Assembly: GCA_905250075.1 (NCBI GenBank)
Contig: CAJNOP010000004.1
Location: 4,604,952 to 4,668,951 of the forward strand
Length of the DNA: 64,000 nucleotides
From: Rotaria sp. Silwood1
Taxonomy: Eukaryota > Rotifera > Eurotatoria > Philodinida > Philodinidae
Reading direction: 5' to 3'
Shown here piece by piece: positions 1-12,992 of this stretch (the stretch's first letter is position 1; each line of letters starts with the position of its first letter). The position numbers were made by a program, and so were the translations under genes. The notes under the pieces are model-generated. The model was not told where the DNA came from. It searched no databases and saw only the letters and a program-made list of their open reading frames with translations.

Positions 1-134
1 TTCGTCAATTAGTTTTTATTTCAAAAGTTTTTTTTTAAATAGACTTCAGATAAAGAGAAATACACCAACGGGAAAAAAAAGAAAGAATAACATCTAACAA
101 AACAACAGATGACAAAAAAATATACTGTTCATTA

Positions 135-3044
135 TTAATGTGCCAATGGTGATATTACTTCTGATGATGAAAAATCTTGTGAAGTAAACCAATCGGGTAA
201 AAACTGATATGTAGATTCAGTTGTAGTACGCCATTTAATTTTTTTCTCTTGTGGAGAAAAATAGAAAAGATAGACCATTCTTAAATAGAAAAAAAACAAA
301 AACACCGATTAAATAATCATTATAATTATCAGATACTAACTTTCCATCTTCGAAATAATCTTTTGTTATCGTCTTGCGAACAAATGCACAAAATTCATTG
401 AGAAATGCTAAAAACGAACTTGAACTCCATGTACGCTATAAAGAAAATATATTCATTTGAGAATTTTTAAATATATCTATATTAAAAATAAAATTTTACA
501 GCCCGAGTTTCAATATCTTTAATAAGTAATGGTTGAATTTGACGAACAATTCCATAATCATCACGAAAACCTAATAGAATTTGTTCAATGCCAGTTAGAA
601 AACATTGTGACCACCATTTTCCATATTTTCGAGCACTAAATACAATCGAATTAATATTCTCATATTATTTATTTCATTATTTCTTACGTTGTTGTATGTA
701 ATTCAAGCATATTTTGTGCATAAACAACTTTTATTTCAACATATGTTCGTTTTTTCTTATGTATTTTACTTGAATCAATATCATTATTAAGATTACTTGT
801 TGTTTTTGTATTATTATCATCAGTAAGAATTGAGTCTCGTGTACATGCATCAATTTCACTACCATATAGAATTGTATGTACACCTAATGTAGCTGAATTT
901 ACGAGTGAAAAAAGTTTCTTCGGAGATGGAAATAATGGAGGTGTTTCTAAGCAAATAAAAAGAAAACAAATTCATATATAAATCATTCATTTATGCTTCG
1001 ATGATTTTAAGTTATAATAAATTATTATTTGCTTTCGACACAAAAAGTGATGAAATTTTACTTGAGCAAGTTATGCTTTTTTATGTGATTGAAACTATCT
1101 GGCTTACGATGGGACCAATTCAGTCGATACCTACCGTTTGCCCACATATTGGTCTTATAAGGACGCCTTAGTGAGAATAGCAAAAGTATAAAAGGCTTTG
1201 TCTCCATAGGTCTTTGAAGTTCCGTTATGATCGTTTTACTAAATTCTCGAAGCACGTTTAGGTGTAAACAGGAAAAAAAGTAAAGTAAAATATTGTCCAT
1301 GAATACATGTAATGACCTATAGGCTATCCTGAAAGTTTCAGCCGAGAAGAATAATCTTTTGTTGAACTTCTGAAATTTCCACTAAATGCCTATGGTAAAC
1401 GATTACATTTGTGGAAATTCGATATCTCAACAAAATACTATTCGTTTCGACTGAAAACTTTAGTATATTCTACGGGTCTCGGACACCTATATGAGCAAAT
1501 TTCACATACAAATTTTGTTTTTTGATTTTTCAGTATGTGTCTAAAACTGAACTAAGTATTCAATAAAATGATTCTCAATAGGCTTCAAAAAAACCATCGT
1601 TCAATTCAAGTGGTTCTCTTATTAGGCACAAGATAACTCTAACACTCGGTAGAGCTGATAATAACAATCATCGAAAATTCTTTTTCTTTAGACGTAAGAA
1701 GTATTATATCAATAGATCCAACAGTTTATCATTGGAGGGCTTCAGTAAATTTTCTGCATAGAGATGTATCAGTAAAGAAACGATAATCATTCTCCTAAAT
1801 TTTATCTCTGTTTTTCAGTCAATTTTTGATGACCAACTGCTTGTTTTATAATATAAAACATTCATATCTACAATTATTAATTTTGTCAACTTATAATAAT
1901 ATGACCGTCTGTATGAGCGAAGAAAAACATACCAAGAATTAACGAATATTAAAGATAACGAAGTTAAACTTTGCTATAAACCTTATCAAACTCATTTTTC
2001 ATTACATATACTTTAATACAAATTCTATCGTCAATTATATTTTGTTTTATGAAAAAGTGTACCTATAGTCTGTTGAATTTAGAATTTTGTGTTCTAAGTG
2101 GTTTTTTTTTAAGGAAAAATTTCTGTCAAAGAAATTCTTATACTAATATTTATATAACATACCTGAACAAAGATAATCTTCAAATTTATGTCCCCAATAA
2201 CACATTCGTCTTTCCATAGGTGTTTGACCAAATTCAATATTTAATTCTGTTTCTGTATGAAATACATATAGAAAGTAAGCACCACGATAACGAATAACAC
2301 CAATACGCCAATCAGTATCATTATTAAATAATGATGACATAATTTTTCTTATTGTTCCACGCCAAGCAACAAAATCAAATGTAAATCTTTAAAGAATAAG
2401 AGAGAAAAAATATAACTATAATTTATTGTTTTTGTTTGAAGTCACAAATAAATACTATACCGTCCTTTATTATCTAATAAACTTTTTTTATGTTTACTAA
2501 TCCACCAAAGTAAAGCATCAAGTGATGTTGATGGTTCAGTTGGATTTAAATAAGCTGAACCAATATTAAGATCAAATTCAATTTTCATTTGTTTTAATTG
2601 TCTTATATCATTAATATCATAAATAAGTTGTTTTAAATAACGAAAATCTTCTCGACAACGATTTGCATCTGAACGATCAGCTGTTGAAAAATAACCAAGT
2701 TCTTTTAAATAAAATGAAACATTTCGACCGTGATATTTTGACCAATGTAATATAGATAAACTTGTTGGAGATATATAATTAGATGGAAATTGATCACATG
2801 GTATAAATATAGGTTTAGTATGTTCCATATTAGGTGGTAACGGAAGTTTTACATCAATAGCAACTATTTCAGGAATATGATGATGTTTTTTTCTACTAGT
2901 TTTATCTTTACTTATCGATAATGATGGTGGACATGGTGTTTCTATATTTGATTCTAATGTAAATTTAACTTGTCGAGATAATTTACCTCGACCTGTACCA
3001 TCAAGAAATGTATCTTTATTAAAATAAGTTAATGATGATGACAT
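135..3044 (-). CDS. DXO: DXO/RAI1 family decapping exoribonuclease
   Basis: Six exons on the minus strand: 3044-2461, 2386-2163, 946-688, 635-500, 435-341 and 279-135. They sum to 1443 nt (480 aa); the human protein is 396 aa. The family removes incomplete, unmethylated or NAD caps from RNA and degrades the decapped body 5'-3'. The family catalytic set is visible in order: Arg204 in FVAWRG, Glu264 in GHKFEDY, Glu300 and Asp302 in GSEIDAC, Glu340 and Lys342 in VEIK, Gln366 in KWWSQCF. It is therefore expected to be active. The first 100 residues are poorly conserved and basic. Intron 2 (947-2162) is unusually long at 1.2 kb and holds nothing recognisable. The start is the first ATG of exon 1, and the stop at 135-137 follows directly after conserved sequence. 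Family assignment is firm; the exact orthologue (DXO or RAI1) matters less. Confidence 0.9.
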
Positions 3045-3512
3045 TATGGTTGTTCAGTTCGAATAGATCGATTCTAGTACAAATAGAAAAATGATTTAAC
3101 TATTTAAATCAAATATATATACATATATATAGATATGGATATAGCAAAATAAACTCGTGACATATTTGAAGAAAGAAATAATGATAGAAACGAAAAAAAA
3201 ATACAAAACTACTTATGATTCATACATCATGAAATGTATATATATAAATATATGTCGAAGTTGGCTTTAAGAGTCAGTTACCATTGAAAAGGAGACTAGT
3301 TAACTTTTGAATTAAAACTTCAATTAGGGTTTAGTGTCGTTTTATCGAAAAAAGAAGACTAATTAATTAGTTTTTGCTGCTTCATCAATGCTTTTTATTC
3401 AATAGTACTTTATGATGAAAACTAAATACAATTTTTGTTTTAAAGAAAGTCATTGTTATAACAGAAATGAGGATATAATTTAATAATTCAGTAAGATAAT
3501 GGCAAGAAAATA
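3045..3512. other. Intergenic, upstream of DXO
   Basis: AT-rich spacer with a TA-dinucleotide run near 3112-3135. It should hold the DXO promoter, but no recognisable element was seen. Confidence 0.5.
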
Positions 3513-3773
3513 TTAATAAATTTTTTTACTATTGTTATTAAAATATTCATCTATTGATAAACAATGTTTTCCATATCGTTTCATTAAATCAGGAATTGGT
3601 TGATTCCGAAAAATAAATTTTTTATTGTATGGAGACTTGTTCGTATTATTGTCAAGTTTTTCATCGTGTTCATGTTTGAACACATAATGTTTCTTTAATC
3701 TATCAATGACTGCATATAAGTTTGGATATGAGGTGTTAATATTTTCATTAAGTCGGCAATGGTAACCTTCCAA
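3513..3773 (-). pseudogene. MULE/FLYWCH-type transposase-like C-terminal fragment
   Basis: An 86-codon open stretch whose start resembles the C-terminal region of proteins with MULE transposase-like and FLYWCH domains: EGYHCRLNENI, then YPNLYAVIDRLKKHY (usual pattern E-G-W-H-N-R-x-N, then H-P-N-I-x-x-x-I-x-x-L). No DDE catalytic region, FLYWCH finger or upstream exon was found nearby. I read it as a stranded transposon-derived fragment rather than a working gene. A FLYWCH-like finger at 61870-62055 may belong to the same broad family but is far away. The family match rests on a short motif and is moderate. Confidence 0.45.
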
Positions 3774-6499
3774 GCTGGATGTGTGTGAGAGCAGTTTTAT
3801 GAATAGAGAAGTCCAATACCTATACTTTCACCTTTCTATTGGTAGTATAAAGTTTGTTTGAAACGAGAAGAGATCCGTAAATGATTGTTTTCAAGATCTC
3901 TCTTTTCAAAAATCTCAATTTTCGTCAAAAAAAATTGATTATGAGATTTTTATATGGTTGAATAGTCCTTGTTGCCTACTTTCGAAAACGGTGTGGTTGA
4001 TGGATATTATGACGCTTTATCACGATTTTATCCAGGATTTACTGATGATGATGGAATCAGAAAAAAATATTTTTCTGAAAATGTTAGGTATTATTACCTT
4101 TTGGACTTTCTTTAAAGTTTACTACCGTAGAGAATCTTGAAGATTGTGTGAAATAACAAGCGATGCAACTCTTTGAATAAGTGAATTCATGCCCTGTATT
4201 TCTTTTTCTACCAGTCGGTATTTGTTTATGAAATTAGTTTCACGTTATATCAGAGGAGACGACTTCTGACAGAAGAATGCGTTTTCTTGTCTTTCTTCAG
4301 TGTCATTCTTTCACGTTTATGATCATTCCTTTCTTCTTTTCATGTTGTATCTATTTAAGTAGCTAGTAGCGTTGATCTATGTGTGGGTCCCGGGTGTAGA
4401 ATGGGTAGAGCTAGTTTTGAATGAATGACATGAATAAACACACGCCATAGATGTTTTTCTCTTATAGATTCAGGTTTTTAGAGGCTGTAAAAGTATGCAC
4501 AAGCCTTCGTTTGATCTGCCATAATTGATAACATATGAATGACTACGGACGACGTATTTCCTCTATCGTTTTATTAAACAAAAAAAAATACACTTGTGAT
4601 AAATCCTCAGAGTCCATTGGGCTATTAAAGTGGAAATCGGTTTTTCATGTATGCAGAGTGGTATACGAATTTTGGTTGGTGGTTATAGGGGGCAGTTTTT
4701 GTATCGATATTAGATATTCTGTTTTCAAGTTATGTATCTTATTATGTCGAAATACATTTCTCATGAACCTCTGAATTATGATAGAGCTTAAAACACTGTA
4801 CAAAATTACTCGAGAGATTCTTTTTCTATTTCTTGAAAGAGATGGGAAAAACATTTCTTCAAAAGTAAGTTTTTGCTTTTATTTTGTTAGTCTTTTAGTT
4901 AGGGACGAAAATTAGTTCACCATCATCATTGAGGAAACAGTCTCTAATCAAGACAAACGCTATTTATTATCGTAGATCGTTGATTTCTTACTTGATATAT
5001 GATGGAGAAAGGTTGTGGACATATCACTCGAAAGAGCAACGTCTAAGAATAATTTATATATAAAAATGTTTTTAATCAAATGTTAAATGGTTATGAATGG
5101 CATGAAGCAAGACAAATGAATTTTTTCTCATCGTTATCAGGAACATTCAGTCTATTGAACGAAAAATGTTGATAGCGAAGCTAACAAGTCAATTGAAAGT
5201 CGAACATCTTTTACATTCATATTGCTCTAGTTTGTGGCATAAACATATGATAATATATGTAAACGATCGATCTCGATTCTTATTGATTATGACTGCAATT
5301 AAATCAGTAGTTACGATCAATATAAGAGATGTCTGATGCGCCAGTTATTGAATCTATGGTTTTTCTTATAAAACAAAAAGTATATCTATGCCTTGACATC
5401 AGTAGAGATTCGAAAGAGCTTAGTGTTATGTTGACTCAATTTGTTTATCAATAATGAATCATTCTAAGGAAAAATAATCAAATTGTCATTATTGACATTA
5501 CGAAGCATAGATTTACTCATTTGTTTACATAGTTCAAGGTTTAATAAGAAAGTAATTTCCTTTTTGAAGAGCAAAATTTGAATTAGAAAAGCAAATTAAT
5601 CTATTGAATGTTAAATAAACGCATGCTAATTATGTGTTTTCGACTCATAAGAACAAAAATAGCTGGATATCAAATGAAAAAAATAATAATAAAAGAGAAA
5701 ATATCATTTATCGATAGTTTCTGACAAAAATATCACATAGTTTTGCATTATTCAATATTAGATATGTTATATGACGTGCTCACACGTAAATATCTATCAA
5801 CTACCAATGAGAGTGATATTGATCATGTTTGATGATAATCGATATAAATTTCAAACTTCAGTGTATCAATGACAAAATAAAAATGGATCCTAATTCAACA
5901 AATAGCTGGTATGAGATAGAAAAACATCAAACTTTTTCATACGTATATGAAATAAATAGTATGCAAGTTAGTCATCTTTTGATTATGGTTGCTTCTTGTT
6001 TAATGCCGTGTACATCACCAAACAATTAACATGGCAGCACAGATAAAGCAATCAACATGTTAACGTAGTGTTTCTATTCTTGAAATCTATCTTATATTAA
6101 GTTTTATACTGGAAGTATGGAGTCTATAGTACTATATTGACAGACACAAATTATATTTCCTCAAGGTGCATGCATTATTTATTTTCATCAATATCGCGAT
6201 TTAAGAACTCAAAATCATATAACATACATATATATATGTGTAAGTTTTACGACTAATCAAGTTAGACACAATTAGTCTATTCACAAGATGTGCTTGATGA
6301 AACGAAAGCACCAGTTGATCCTGATTAATGATGGCTACAAGGAATAAATGAGATGTTGATATATTGGATGATGCTACATTAGTAAGTTTTTTTTATTTAA
6401 TAGTTCAACATTCGTACAAGATATGAGACTAAACATATTATGTGCTTCACTTTTGGATACTGCTTTCGTTTCAGAAAAAGTCTAGTTTTTCGTGAATTA
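3774..6499. other. Long gene-poor stretch with a short coding-like run
   Basis: 2.7 kb of AT-rich DNA. The + strand is open without a start codon from 3969 to 4115 (48 codons), with protein-like composition including GYYDALSRFYPGF and TDDDGIRKKYF. It ends at a TAA. I do not recognise the family, and it may be one exon of a decayed gene. The rest shows no coding signal I trust. Confidence 0.3.
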
Positions 6500-6993
6500 C
6501 CATCTTATTTTCAAAGCTGATAGATTTTTTCATTTTACCATCACAACAAGCTCTTTTCATCCACCATATGGTTCTATCCATATTCAGTCCAAGTGGCAAT
6601 CAATCTACGAGAAAAATCAAGGTATAGTAACAGTGATATCTCTTGTAGTCAAATAGTCGGGCTCAGCTACGTATGATAAATCGGTTATATCACATCGAGT
6701 ATTTCACTAAGTGTCGGTTCATTTATATGACTCAATGAATAGATGCATGTTGGTTAAACATATGGTCAAAAAAAACTGTTTAATTATGTACATTAACGGG
6801 ATAATATATGATAGAACCCGTGCTTATTCTTGCCAGACTAGCAGCGGATTGACTAATTAACCGTAGAATGAGGTGTTGTTGGTTGTACAATAACTTCCAT
6901 CATAAATAATTATTTTCAAGGAGCAGTCGGTGCTATTAACGCATATTATCAATCATTGACCATCAATGCAATCGTTTCATTAGCTAATCACTA
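6500..6993 (+). pseudogene. Decayed LamG-like (concanavalin A-like) domain gene, 3' part
   Basis: A broken third relative of the two intact LamG genes downstream. Translated with frame changes, pieces appear in the same order as in the second LamG domain of those genes: WFYPYSV (intact copy WIYPYSV), then IVGLSYV (MMGLTYA), then IMYINGIIYD (IMYINGVQYA), then YFQGAVGAI (FFGIIDEF), then VSLANH followed by a stop (intact copy YSLANP and stop). Several in-frame stops lie near 6677 and 6730-6850. No transmembrane or N-terminal exons were recovered upstream. The shared C-terminal ending makes homology likely despite the damage. Confidence 0.6.
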
Positions 6994-7559
6994 AGGATTG
7001 AAATTTATATAGCTTTCATTATGATGTCACACCTTGATATTTTTCTTGTAACATACAATTTATAAACTGAAAGATTTCTCAATAAATAAGTTTTTGAAAC
7101 GATGCAATGTTAGACTATATTTTGTGCAATATTTAGTATAATTTAAAAAAAAGGAAGAAAAATGATTCATGACACGATACAATACATACGTACATTTCAG
7201 AAAAACTATCCTTCTAAAGCTGACGAATAATGGGCGAAAATCCTATGTTTAAATTTTTTAATGAAGAATCCAAAACGATTTGATAGATAAAGTAAGATAT
7301 TCTTAGTCAACGGATGATAATAGAAACGTTCCAATAGGCAAAGTAAACAACTCGTCTCACAATTCAATAAAAAAGTTTTCAATTGTTTGGTATTTTTGAA
7401 GCACATCGCGTGAGACTGTATAAGATAAGTCTATGTATGGGAATTAGAGACACCAGATCATTTGTTTTTCTTCTCTTCCTTCTCTTGTTACATTTAACAT
7501 AAAACAAATCAATCTACTTATTTAACTCTTTAGCTAGCAATAAATTCTCTCTATCATTA
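6994..7559. other. Intergenic between two relict genes
   Basis: AT-rich; no supported gene, RNA or repeat seen. Confidence 0.4.
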
Positions 7560-8410
7560 TGTATCTTACATTAACAAACAATGCTCTTTCATTGATCTTC
7601 AGTTTTGTTGGAATGTTAGCTACATTTCTTTATATAGTTACTATATGCTGTACCCATAAAAAAGAATCCTAAAACTTCGTTTATTAGGTAATCTATTTGC
7701 ACACAATTGATATTTAGCAGATTTTCTGCTTAATTTGTTAAATCTTATTATTATCATTATTATCTACTATGCCGCTGATAAAATAATTTATGGAGATTAA
7801 CGACAACCAGATTCTTCTTGTATTTTTTGAGATGATATAACTGTTAGTACTATGTATCATTCATTATGGTTCATAAATTATGCGTTTTTCTCCATCAGAT
7901 ACTTCTCAGGTTACAAAAACAACAAAATATTGCCAAGTAGTTAATATATATTCATTCTTTATTTTATAAAAAATAGAGGTCAAGCATTCATTCGTCTTTC
8001 TTGCACAACCTATGCGAAAAATAGTTCATTACGTTCTCATTAATTTACTACTCGTCTTATTATAATTCAATAGATTATATCAATCAGTTTTATTGTACCT
8101 ATTTTTTTTACTGAAACAAAGTGTTTATCATCCTGGCGTATGTTTTTCACAAATAACTCTTAAAAACTTTTTAAGTTTCCTTTCATGTATTGCATTGATT
8201 ATTGTCTTCCATTGATATTTATAATATATATTTATATAAAAAATTTTATTCATTATCGCCATCAAAGTATAATGGAACATTTTCGTCGACAACAACCAAT
8301 GCATGTTTCATCATCGTGTAACAACGCATATACGTTCTAGTTTTACTTGTTCACTAGGTGATTCTTATCAAACAACAACACAACTACAACATATTTTACC
8401 TATTCAAGTG
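7560..8410 (+). pseudogene. Decayed seven-helix (rhodopsin-like) receptor gene, probable
   Basis: Starting at an ATG at 7560, the translation gives a hydrophobic helix (SLIFSFVGMLATFLYIV). After a one-base frame change it continues KLRLLGNLFAHN, stop, YLADFLLNLLNLIIII. This resembles TM1, the first intracellular loop and TM2 (N-L-x(n)-L-A-D) of rhodopsin-like receptors. Further hydrophobic blocks follow with repeated stops, one ending in a basic cytosolic-like stretch (FRRQQPMHV, about 8280-8305). Order and spacing fit a receptor of about 300 residues destroyed by stops and frameshifts. Assignment rests on topology and the TM2-like motif only. Confidence 0.4.
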
Positions 8411-8784
8411 TATTCACTTAGCCTGAATATTAATAATTGACTATTCATTTTTTATAAAATGCAAAAAAAATTAAGAAAAACATAACATTTTCCTTCTCCT
8501 TCGTTCCTGACGACTCAAATGTTTTCAAGTACTGAATGTCGAAGTAAACATGGCGCATATTTGATTAGTTGAAGAATGAAAGCAATTGTTGAAAACGTCG
8601 TATGCTTACATTAAAGCATTATGCATGACATCCATTTGAATGTCAACAACAACAATGTTAGCATGCATAATGCCGTTGCACTGTCGAAGGAAAAATGGAA
8701 CACAGAAATGCTCACGTTGTTCGAATGAAATATGCAGACATAAAACAACAATAGTTACCATTATATAATTTTCTTAACAAAAGT
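8411..8784. other. Spacer upstream of LamG gene A
   Basis: Contains a short inverted repeat around 8617-8675 (TAAAGCATTATGCATGACA-like against TTAGCATGCATAATGCCG). This is probably the promoter region of the LamG gene starting at 8785. No defined element seen. Confidence 0.3.
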
Positions 8785-10549
8785 ATGAGTACAACGACCA
8801 AATTTGTAACTACTAGACAACCACAAGTTGTATATCTAGAAAGGGGAGATGTTTATGAAAACAATGAAGATGCATATGATTATCAGGATGATAGATTATC
8901 AACACATCGAAATGTGGTATGTTAGAAGATTTTATTTTGTATACTTTTTATCAAATGTATACATGTATAGAATTCTGCATCTGATCTTGAACTAGTTCGA
9001 AAACAAGATTTTCATCGACAACCATCAAAAGGAAAAAATCAGTAAGATTAAATCTTTTTCTAACAATATCATTAGTTTATTCTATCATTTGAATATTAGA
9101 TCTTCTTTCTACACATCTTTCAATGGTTTATTCATTGCTGGTGGTATTCTATTAGTTTTAGTTATTATCATTGTAACATCAAGTATTCTTGGCATAGTTC
9201 TAACAAGAAATCCAACAGGTAAAATAAAGCTTATTTTTTATTCATTATTCCATTAGATAAACATTCTTATGTTTTTTTTAGTATTGAATAATTCAACAAC
9301 AACAACTACTGCTACTACAGTTTATAGTGCTTATTGGAGTTTCGATAATGATGCAAATGATTTATATGCAACTTACAATGGTACTCTTGTAAATGGTGCA
9401 ACATTTTCAAACAGTACTTATTTTGGTTATGGTTATAATTTAGCATTAAATGATTCATCATATCAATCTGTTACTATTACAAGTCCATTCTTTAATTTAT
9501 CTTATACAAGTTTCACTGTTGAAGCATGGATTTATGGTGTTGCACTTACAGGTGATAGATCTATATTTTCTCAATGTCAATGTAGTTCATGTCAAAGTCA
9601 ATGTCTTTATTTAATTATTCGAAATTATAAAATGTATATGGGTTTTATGTTAAATGATCTTGTAGGTGCAACATCATTATCAACTAATACATGGTATCAT
9701 GTTGCATATGTATATGATTATTCACGTCGAACACAATCAATTTATTTACAAGGTGTTCTTGATGGTACAAAAACATCAGCAAGTCCTTATCAAGGTCAAA
9801 ATGGATCACTAAATATAGGAATATCAAATTTATCTTCTAGTTCATTTTATGGTTATATTGATAATTTGAAATTAACAACAAGAGCTAAATCATCTAGTGA
9901 AATTCTTACTGATGCTTCAGTTGTTGTTTATTTTCCATTTGATGGTTCATCATTAACACAGGATATGGGACCAAATCAAATGAATGGTTCAATATCAAAT
10001 GCTGTTGCAGTTATTGGAAAAGTTGGCAATGGTTTAGCTTTTAGTGGATTATCATCTTATCTTCAAATATATGGATTTTATCAATTAGGTCGATCATCAC
10101 AATCATTTTCATTTGCTCTATGGATTTATCCATATTCTGTTGCAGGTGGCACATTGATTCATAAATCTGCATTTCAATATAACAGTGGTGGTTGGTGTCA
10201 AGATATGATGGGATTAACATATGCTGGTCAAATTTCTTTCTATACAAATGGAGGTGGTCGACAGATTACTGGTCCATTTATATCTGCTTTGCAGTGGACT
10301 CATATTGTTTATACATATAGTTTTACTAATGGTCAGATAATGTATATTAATGGTGTGCAGTATGCTGCAACTGGATCCATGAGTTTTTCATCAAGTGGTA
10401 TTATTGATTGGTTAACAATCGGTCATAATATTATTGGATGTACACCAAGTCCTATATCTGGTGGTGCTTTTTTCGGAATTATTGATGAATTTTATGTGTT
10501 TCGACGAGAACTATCGGCTACTGATGTTTATTCTCTAGCTAATCCTTAA
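8785..10549 (+). CDS. Single-pass membrane protein with two LamG-like domains (copy A)
   Basis: Four exons: 8785-8916, 8971-9041, 9100-9218 and 9282-10549 (1590 nt, 529 aa). There is no signal peptide. A polar N-terminus of about 75 residues is followed by one membrane helix (about 78-102, GLFIAGGILLVLVIII), a short Thr-rich linker and two concanavalin A-like/LamG-3-type domains. These lie at about 113-320 (from AYWSFDNDAND) and 325-525 (from VVYFPFDGSS). Each carries the family pattern WxHxxYxYD..., a small loop, then FYGxIDxLKL or FFGIIDEFYVFRREL. A CQCSSCQSQC cluster in domain 1 suggests disulphides, so the large part is probably extracellular (type II). Such domains usually bind glycans or proteins; the ligand is unknown. 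A close paralogue lies tail to tail at 10990-12992, with a relict third copy upstream. Confidence 0.85.
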
Positions 10550-10989
10550 CCTATTAATCATGACTCCATATTACATTACGACTTTTATTGTGTTATTCAC
10601 AAAAAGAACTTCAGAATAAAATAAAATGTATAAAGAAAAATTTTGTTTAATATAGATCTCTAGAACAAACAAGATCCACCAATATCGTTTTAGATAAAAA
10701 ATAAAATGAAAATGGATTTGAATGCAAAGAAGATCGGTTGAAATCAGATCTGAGTTGAAAACATTTGTTTGTATGATATAATACTAGTTAAAAATCCATA
10801 CGAAACTATAATCATCATAAAAATTATTTATTCTCTCTCTTTCTTTATCAGCCGCAATGATTGTTTTGTTATTGAACAGATAAATATTTCTAAGATGCAT
10901 GTTAGAGATGAATATGAGCATTAGTTGATATATTTTGTACAAAACTGTAAAATATTTATTTTATTAAAAAAACACAAAAGGATGACATT
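10550..10989. other. Shared 3' spacer of the convergent LamG genes
   Basis: 440 bp between the two stop codons. An AATAAA at 10615-10620 suits 3' processing of copy A. TTTATT motifs near 10950-10970 would read AATAAA for copy B. Confidence 0.5.
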
Positions 10990-12992
10990 TTATGGATTGG
11001 CTAAAGCAAGTATTTCACTAGCACTCAGTTCTCGGCGATAGACATAAAACTCATCAATGGCACCTAAATAAGGAACAGCACTTATTACACCTGGTCCACA
11101 ATAACTGGGTACATAACAGCCAATACTGAGCCAGTCAATCCTAGACGATGACGACCATGATACTGGTCCAGTAGTACCAGATAACTGGCCATTGATGTAC
11201 ATTCGAAGACCATTTGTTGTACTATATGTATAACCAAGATGAGTCCACGTACGAACTGTTAAAAAGGGACCAACAATTGTTGGTACAAAAGAATCGTAAA
11301 TGATCATTACAATTTGGCCGAAAGACGTAATACCCATCAGAGTATAACACCAACCACCACTGGCACTTTGCAATATTGTTTTCTGAATTAATACTCCACC
11401 AGTAATTGAGTATGGATATATCCACATGGAAAATGAAAATGGTTTGTTTGACTGACCTAATTGATAAAATCCTGATGCTTGAAAGTAAGACGATGTTGAC
11501 CCACTAAAAGCTAAACCTTGACCAACTTTTCCACTAACTGCAGCAGCATTTGATATTGTACCATTCAATTGATTAGGCCCCATATCTTGTGTTAATGTTG
11601 AACCATCAAATGAGAAATAAGTAACTAATGAAGCATCAGTAAGAATTTCACTAGATGATTTAGCTCTTGTTGTTAATTTCAAATTATCAATATAACCATA
11701 AAATGAATTTGAAGATAAAACTGATGATCCTATAAATATTGATCCATTTTGACCTTGATAAGGACCAGCTGATGTTTGTGTACCATCAAGAACACCTTGT
11801 AAATAAATTGATTGTGTTTGACTTGAATAATCATATACATATGCAACATGATACCATGTATTAGTCGATAATGATGTTGAACCAATCACATCATCTAACA
11901 TAAAACCCATATACATTTTATGACTTCGAATAATTAAATAAAGACATTGATCTTGACATGAATTACATTGACATTGAGAAAATATTGGTTGATCACCTGT
12001 AAGTGTATAACCATAAATCCATGCTTCAACAGTAAAACTTGTATAAGATAAATTAAAGAATGGACTTGTAATAGTAACAGATTGATTCAATGAATTATTT
12101 AATGCTAAATTATAACCATAATCAAAATAAGTGCTGTTTGAAAATGTTGCACCATTTACAAGAGTACCATTGTAAGTTGCATATAAATCATTTGCATCAT
12201 TATCGAAACTCCAATAAGCCGTAATAACTGTAGGAGCAATTGTCGATGATGTAGTACCATCTATCACTAAAGAAACAAAAAATATTGATATTTATTCTTA
12301 TCTCAACATCTCCTAATCAAGAAATTACAATGAATTTTTCTGAATAAAACTCTATCAACTATGGATTATACAAGTAATGTATAGTAGAATAACTCAACAG
12401 ATAATTAGTAAATGATTCTTGTTTTTTATATAAAAAAAATTGTATTCATTTATAGTTTTATACCTGTAGGATTTCGTGTAACAATAATTCCAACTACAGT
12501 TGGTACTACAATCAAAATAGTAATACCTATAAGTATGCCACCAGCAATAAACAAGCCTGTTATAGAGGTAGTTGATAAAGCAGGTCTAAGATTAGAAATA
12601 TTTAAAACTTTTCAAACAAAAAACAAAATTCAATCATCTTACGTGTCATCATCATATGAAACTTTCTTTTGTTGTGTATAATCTTGATTTGTTTCAAGTA
12701 ATGAATCATTTGATTGCAGTCGCTAGAATAAAATAAAAATAGTAGTAATTATTATTGTTTTATAACGAGATTTTTTTTTTTCGTTATATTGTTTTGTTGT
12801 TTTCTCTATAAATTGACTTACTGCATTTGTTGATGAATATGATTCAGCTATATTTGTTGGTGAATATCGTTCAACGGTATTCGTTGATACTATATCATCT
12901 TCATCGTTAATTGGTTGAATTCGTCGTGTATGATATCTTTTAACTTCTCTTGTAAAACCAAAGCTTCTAGGTTTATAACCTCTGTTATCCAT
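10990..12992 (-). CDS. Single-pass membrane protein with two LamG-like domains (copy B)
   Basis: Four exons on the minus strand: 12992-12822, 12722-12643, 12585-12464 and 12266-10990 (1650 nt, 549 aa). Intron positions and phases match copy A. The N-terminal cytosolic-like tail (about 85 residues) is unlike copy A. The membrane exon is similar (GLFIAGGILIGITILIVV, then TRNPT). Domain 1 is nearly identical to copy A by eye, whereas domain 2 has diverged much more, including GWCYTLMGI and CGPGVISAVPYLGAIDEF. The Cys cluster CQCNSCQDQC is kept. The function is unknown but is presumed to be cell-surface binding. Start: the only ATG opening the first exon. Confidence 0.85.

Noticed and set aside
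1058..1300. 80-codon ORF in DXO intron 2
   Set aside because: No recognisable domain, inside an intron, composition of random AT-rich sequence.
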